Origin: Acholeplasmatales bacterium | Lineage (GTDB): Bacteria > Bacillota_I > Bacilli_A > Acholeplasmatales > Anaeroplasmataceae | Length of the DNA: 64,000 bases | Reading direction: 5' to 3' | NCBI GenBank assembly: GCA_017542485.1 | Contig: JAFXXC010000006.1 | Coordinates: 1-64,000 of the forward strand | Part shown: in pieces, positions 62,993 to 64,000 of the stretch | Layout of the letters: each line of letters begins with the position of its first letter | Position numbering within the stretch: the stretch's first letter is position 1 | The notes under the pieces: model-generated | Database searches by the model: none | Told to the model about the DNA's origin: nothing | What the model saw: the letters and a program-made list of their open reading frames with translations, nothing else | Made by a program: the position numbers and the translations under genes

Positions 62993-64000
62993 ACCACACT
63001 TCCAATATCTCTTTTGACAAATAATGTCTCATATTTTTGATTTTTCTTTATTCTTATCATAAATAACAAGCACAAGCTAAATGTAATAATGCCTGCCAAT
63101 GTATTTGAAACAAACATCGCAATACCACACGCCTCATAATTCATCTTCACACCATACATTAATATCATTAATGTTGGTAATCTAAATCCAAACAAATTAA
63201 CCATAGACATAACACTAGTAATTCTAGTCTTACCAAAACCATAGAATATGGCATTTGAAGCACCAGATAATCCAGTGAAGAATACATCCAAGCATTCCCA
63301 CTTAAATATAGTTACAATAATTGTTTTATATTCCTCATCGCTACCAGCAAAGAATCCGGCAACATTTTCCTTTAAAATGAATAATATGATCACAGATATT
63401 AAAGATATTGATGCTACCAAAATCATATTAACAATATAAAAATTCATTATTCTTTTTCCATTACCATTGCCATAATTTTGACTTACAATGGTTGATCCAC
63501 CATCTTCAAAGGAATTAATAATATTAGTAGGAAGCCCAGCCATAGTATTAGAAATACCTAAAGCACCAACAACCATCTTACCATAAGTTGCTGTAGCAAT
63601 AGAATTCAAATATACTTTTCCAAAATGAAATAGGAATCTTCCTATAAAAACTGGTAATGATAGCTTAACAATAATCAATACATTTTCCTTATTTAAATTC
63701 AATGATTTTGGTGTAATTCTTAATATATTTGATGGTAATATAGATAAAATTATCATAAAAATCATCATGAATCCTTGAGCAACCATAGTAGCCAAAGCAA
63801 GCCATGTAATTGTTACACCCTCAAATGGTCCAAAAGCAAATAATGTAGTTAAGCCTATCTTTATAGCAATAACACCTAAATTTAATATAAATATTCTAAA
63901 TGTATTACCCTTAGATTTTTCAATCGCTATGAACGCAACATTTAATGTCATTATGAATAAATTACCCATTTGAACATTAAAATAACCAAGAGCATTATCA
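62983..64000 (-). CDS. MATE-family efflux transporter (partial, C-terminal part)
   Basis: At least 338 codons; the frame is open through position 64000, so the N-terminus lies beyond the window. About nine helices are visible. Family marks include LSLPVFIGRFLFHFGKVYLNSIATATYGKMVVGALGIS at the start of the second half and GGSTIVSQNYGNGN, the Q-N-x-G segment repeated in MATE proteins. Such transporters exchange drugs or metabolites for Na+ or H+. The substrate is not known. The Met at 63969 is internal and not the true start. The last codons and the stop lie inside a terminator hairpin. Confidence 0.88.
   Translation of the reverse strand, partial: DNALGYFNVQMGNLFIMTLNVAFIAIEKSKGNTFRIFILNLGVIAIKIGLTTLFAFGPFEGVTITWLALATMVAQGFMMIFMIILSILPSNILRITPKSLNLNKENVLIIVKLSLPVFIGRFLFHFGKVYLNSIATATYGKMVVGALGISNTMAGLPTNIINSFEDGGSTIVSQNYGNGNGKRIMNFYIVNMILVASISLISVIILFILKENVAGFFAGSDEEYKTIIVTIFKWECLDVFFTGLSGASNAIFYGFGKTRITSVMSMVNLFGFRLPTLMILMYGVKMNYEACGIAMFVSNTLAGIITFSLCLLFMIRIKKNQKYETLFVKRDIGSVVAG

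Overview
The window is 64 kb of very AT-rich DNA from a bacterial chromosome and is almost entirely coding. The evidence points to a low-GC Gram-positive anaerobe of the Bacilli/Mollicutes sphere, probably an uncultured gut lineage. Lipoproteins carry lipobox signal peptides, and the window holds Mini-RNase III, a YtrA-type GntR regulator, a Fur-family metal operon and an Rnf complex. There is also an Fe-S activator of the 2-hydroxyacyl-CoA dehydratase type. Several ATGA overlaps use TGA as a stop, so the mycoplasma code (UGA = Trp) does not apply. Lineage is inference; no rRNA gene is present to settle it.

Layout. 1-770: start of the S10 ribosomal operon on the minus strand (rpsJ, partial rplC) with a promoter and long leader. 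995-3538, plus strand: a pectate lyase lipoprotein and a small zinc-ribbon protein. 3586-6226, minus: TetR regulator, DUF3737 protein and PatB/MalY-like C-S lyase behind a tandem operator. 6274-10364: a divergent EF-G-like GTPase, a membrane protein and a tandem HD/HD-GYP protein. 10467-13423: Fur-like regulator plus a zinc/manganese ABC transporter with a Fur-type box in its promoter. 13489-16865: a membrane protein and a GntR/YtrA-regulated ABC exporter. 16893-30797: a ten-gene purine operon (purK-purL-purC-purM-purN-purH-purD-folD-purB-guaA) with an attenuator-like leader. 30934-39846: YitT, metG, a giant P-type ATPase, mrnC and cysS. 39897-41516: a GLUG-repeat lipoprotein. 41754-45945, plus: a split dehydratase activase. 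45977-51702: a pectin methylesterase and a rhamnogalacturonan acetylesterase lipoprotein. 51815-54039: an EAL protein. 54124-61148: glyA, an ANTAR regulator, then rnfC-D-G-E-A, a small Cys-rich protein and rnfB. 61210-64000: a diguanylate cyclase, a flavin reductase-like protein and a partial MATE transporter.

How the genes fit together. Three surface lipoproteins (PL1, CE8, CE12) cover backbone cleavage, demethylation and deacetylation of pectin. Energy conservation would use Rnf, which couples ferredoxin and NAD to an ion gradient. Purine synthesis runs from the PurK step to GMP, but neither purF nor purE is in the window. A c-di-GMP circuit is suggested by one intact GGDEF protein, one EAL protein and one HD-GYP protein.

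The least ordinary items are as follows. The P-type ATPase has a roughly 500-residue domain inserted between its last two membrane helices. The Rnf operon is headed by an ANTAR antiterminator gene whose ribosome-binding site lies in a hexaloop hairpin, has a minimal RnfB without ferredoxin domains, and encodes an extra one-helix protein with a C-x2-C-x4-C cluster. The purine operon leader ends in an intrinsic terminator. No tRNA, rRNA, CRISPR array, insertion sequence or prophage was seen. All assignments come from reading the sequence and recalled family knowledge; no database search was run.
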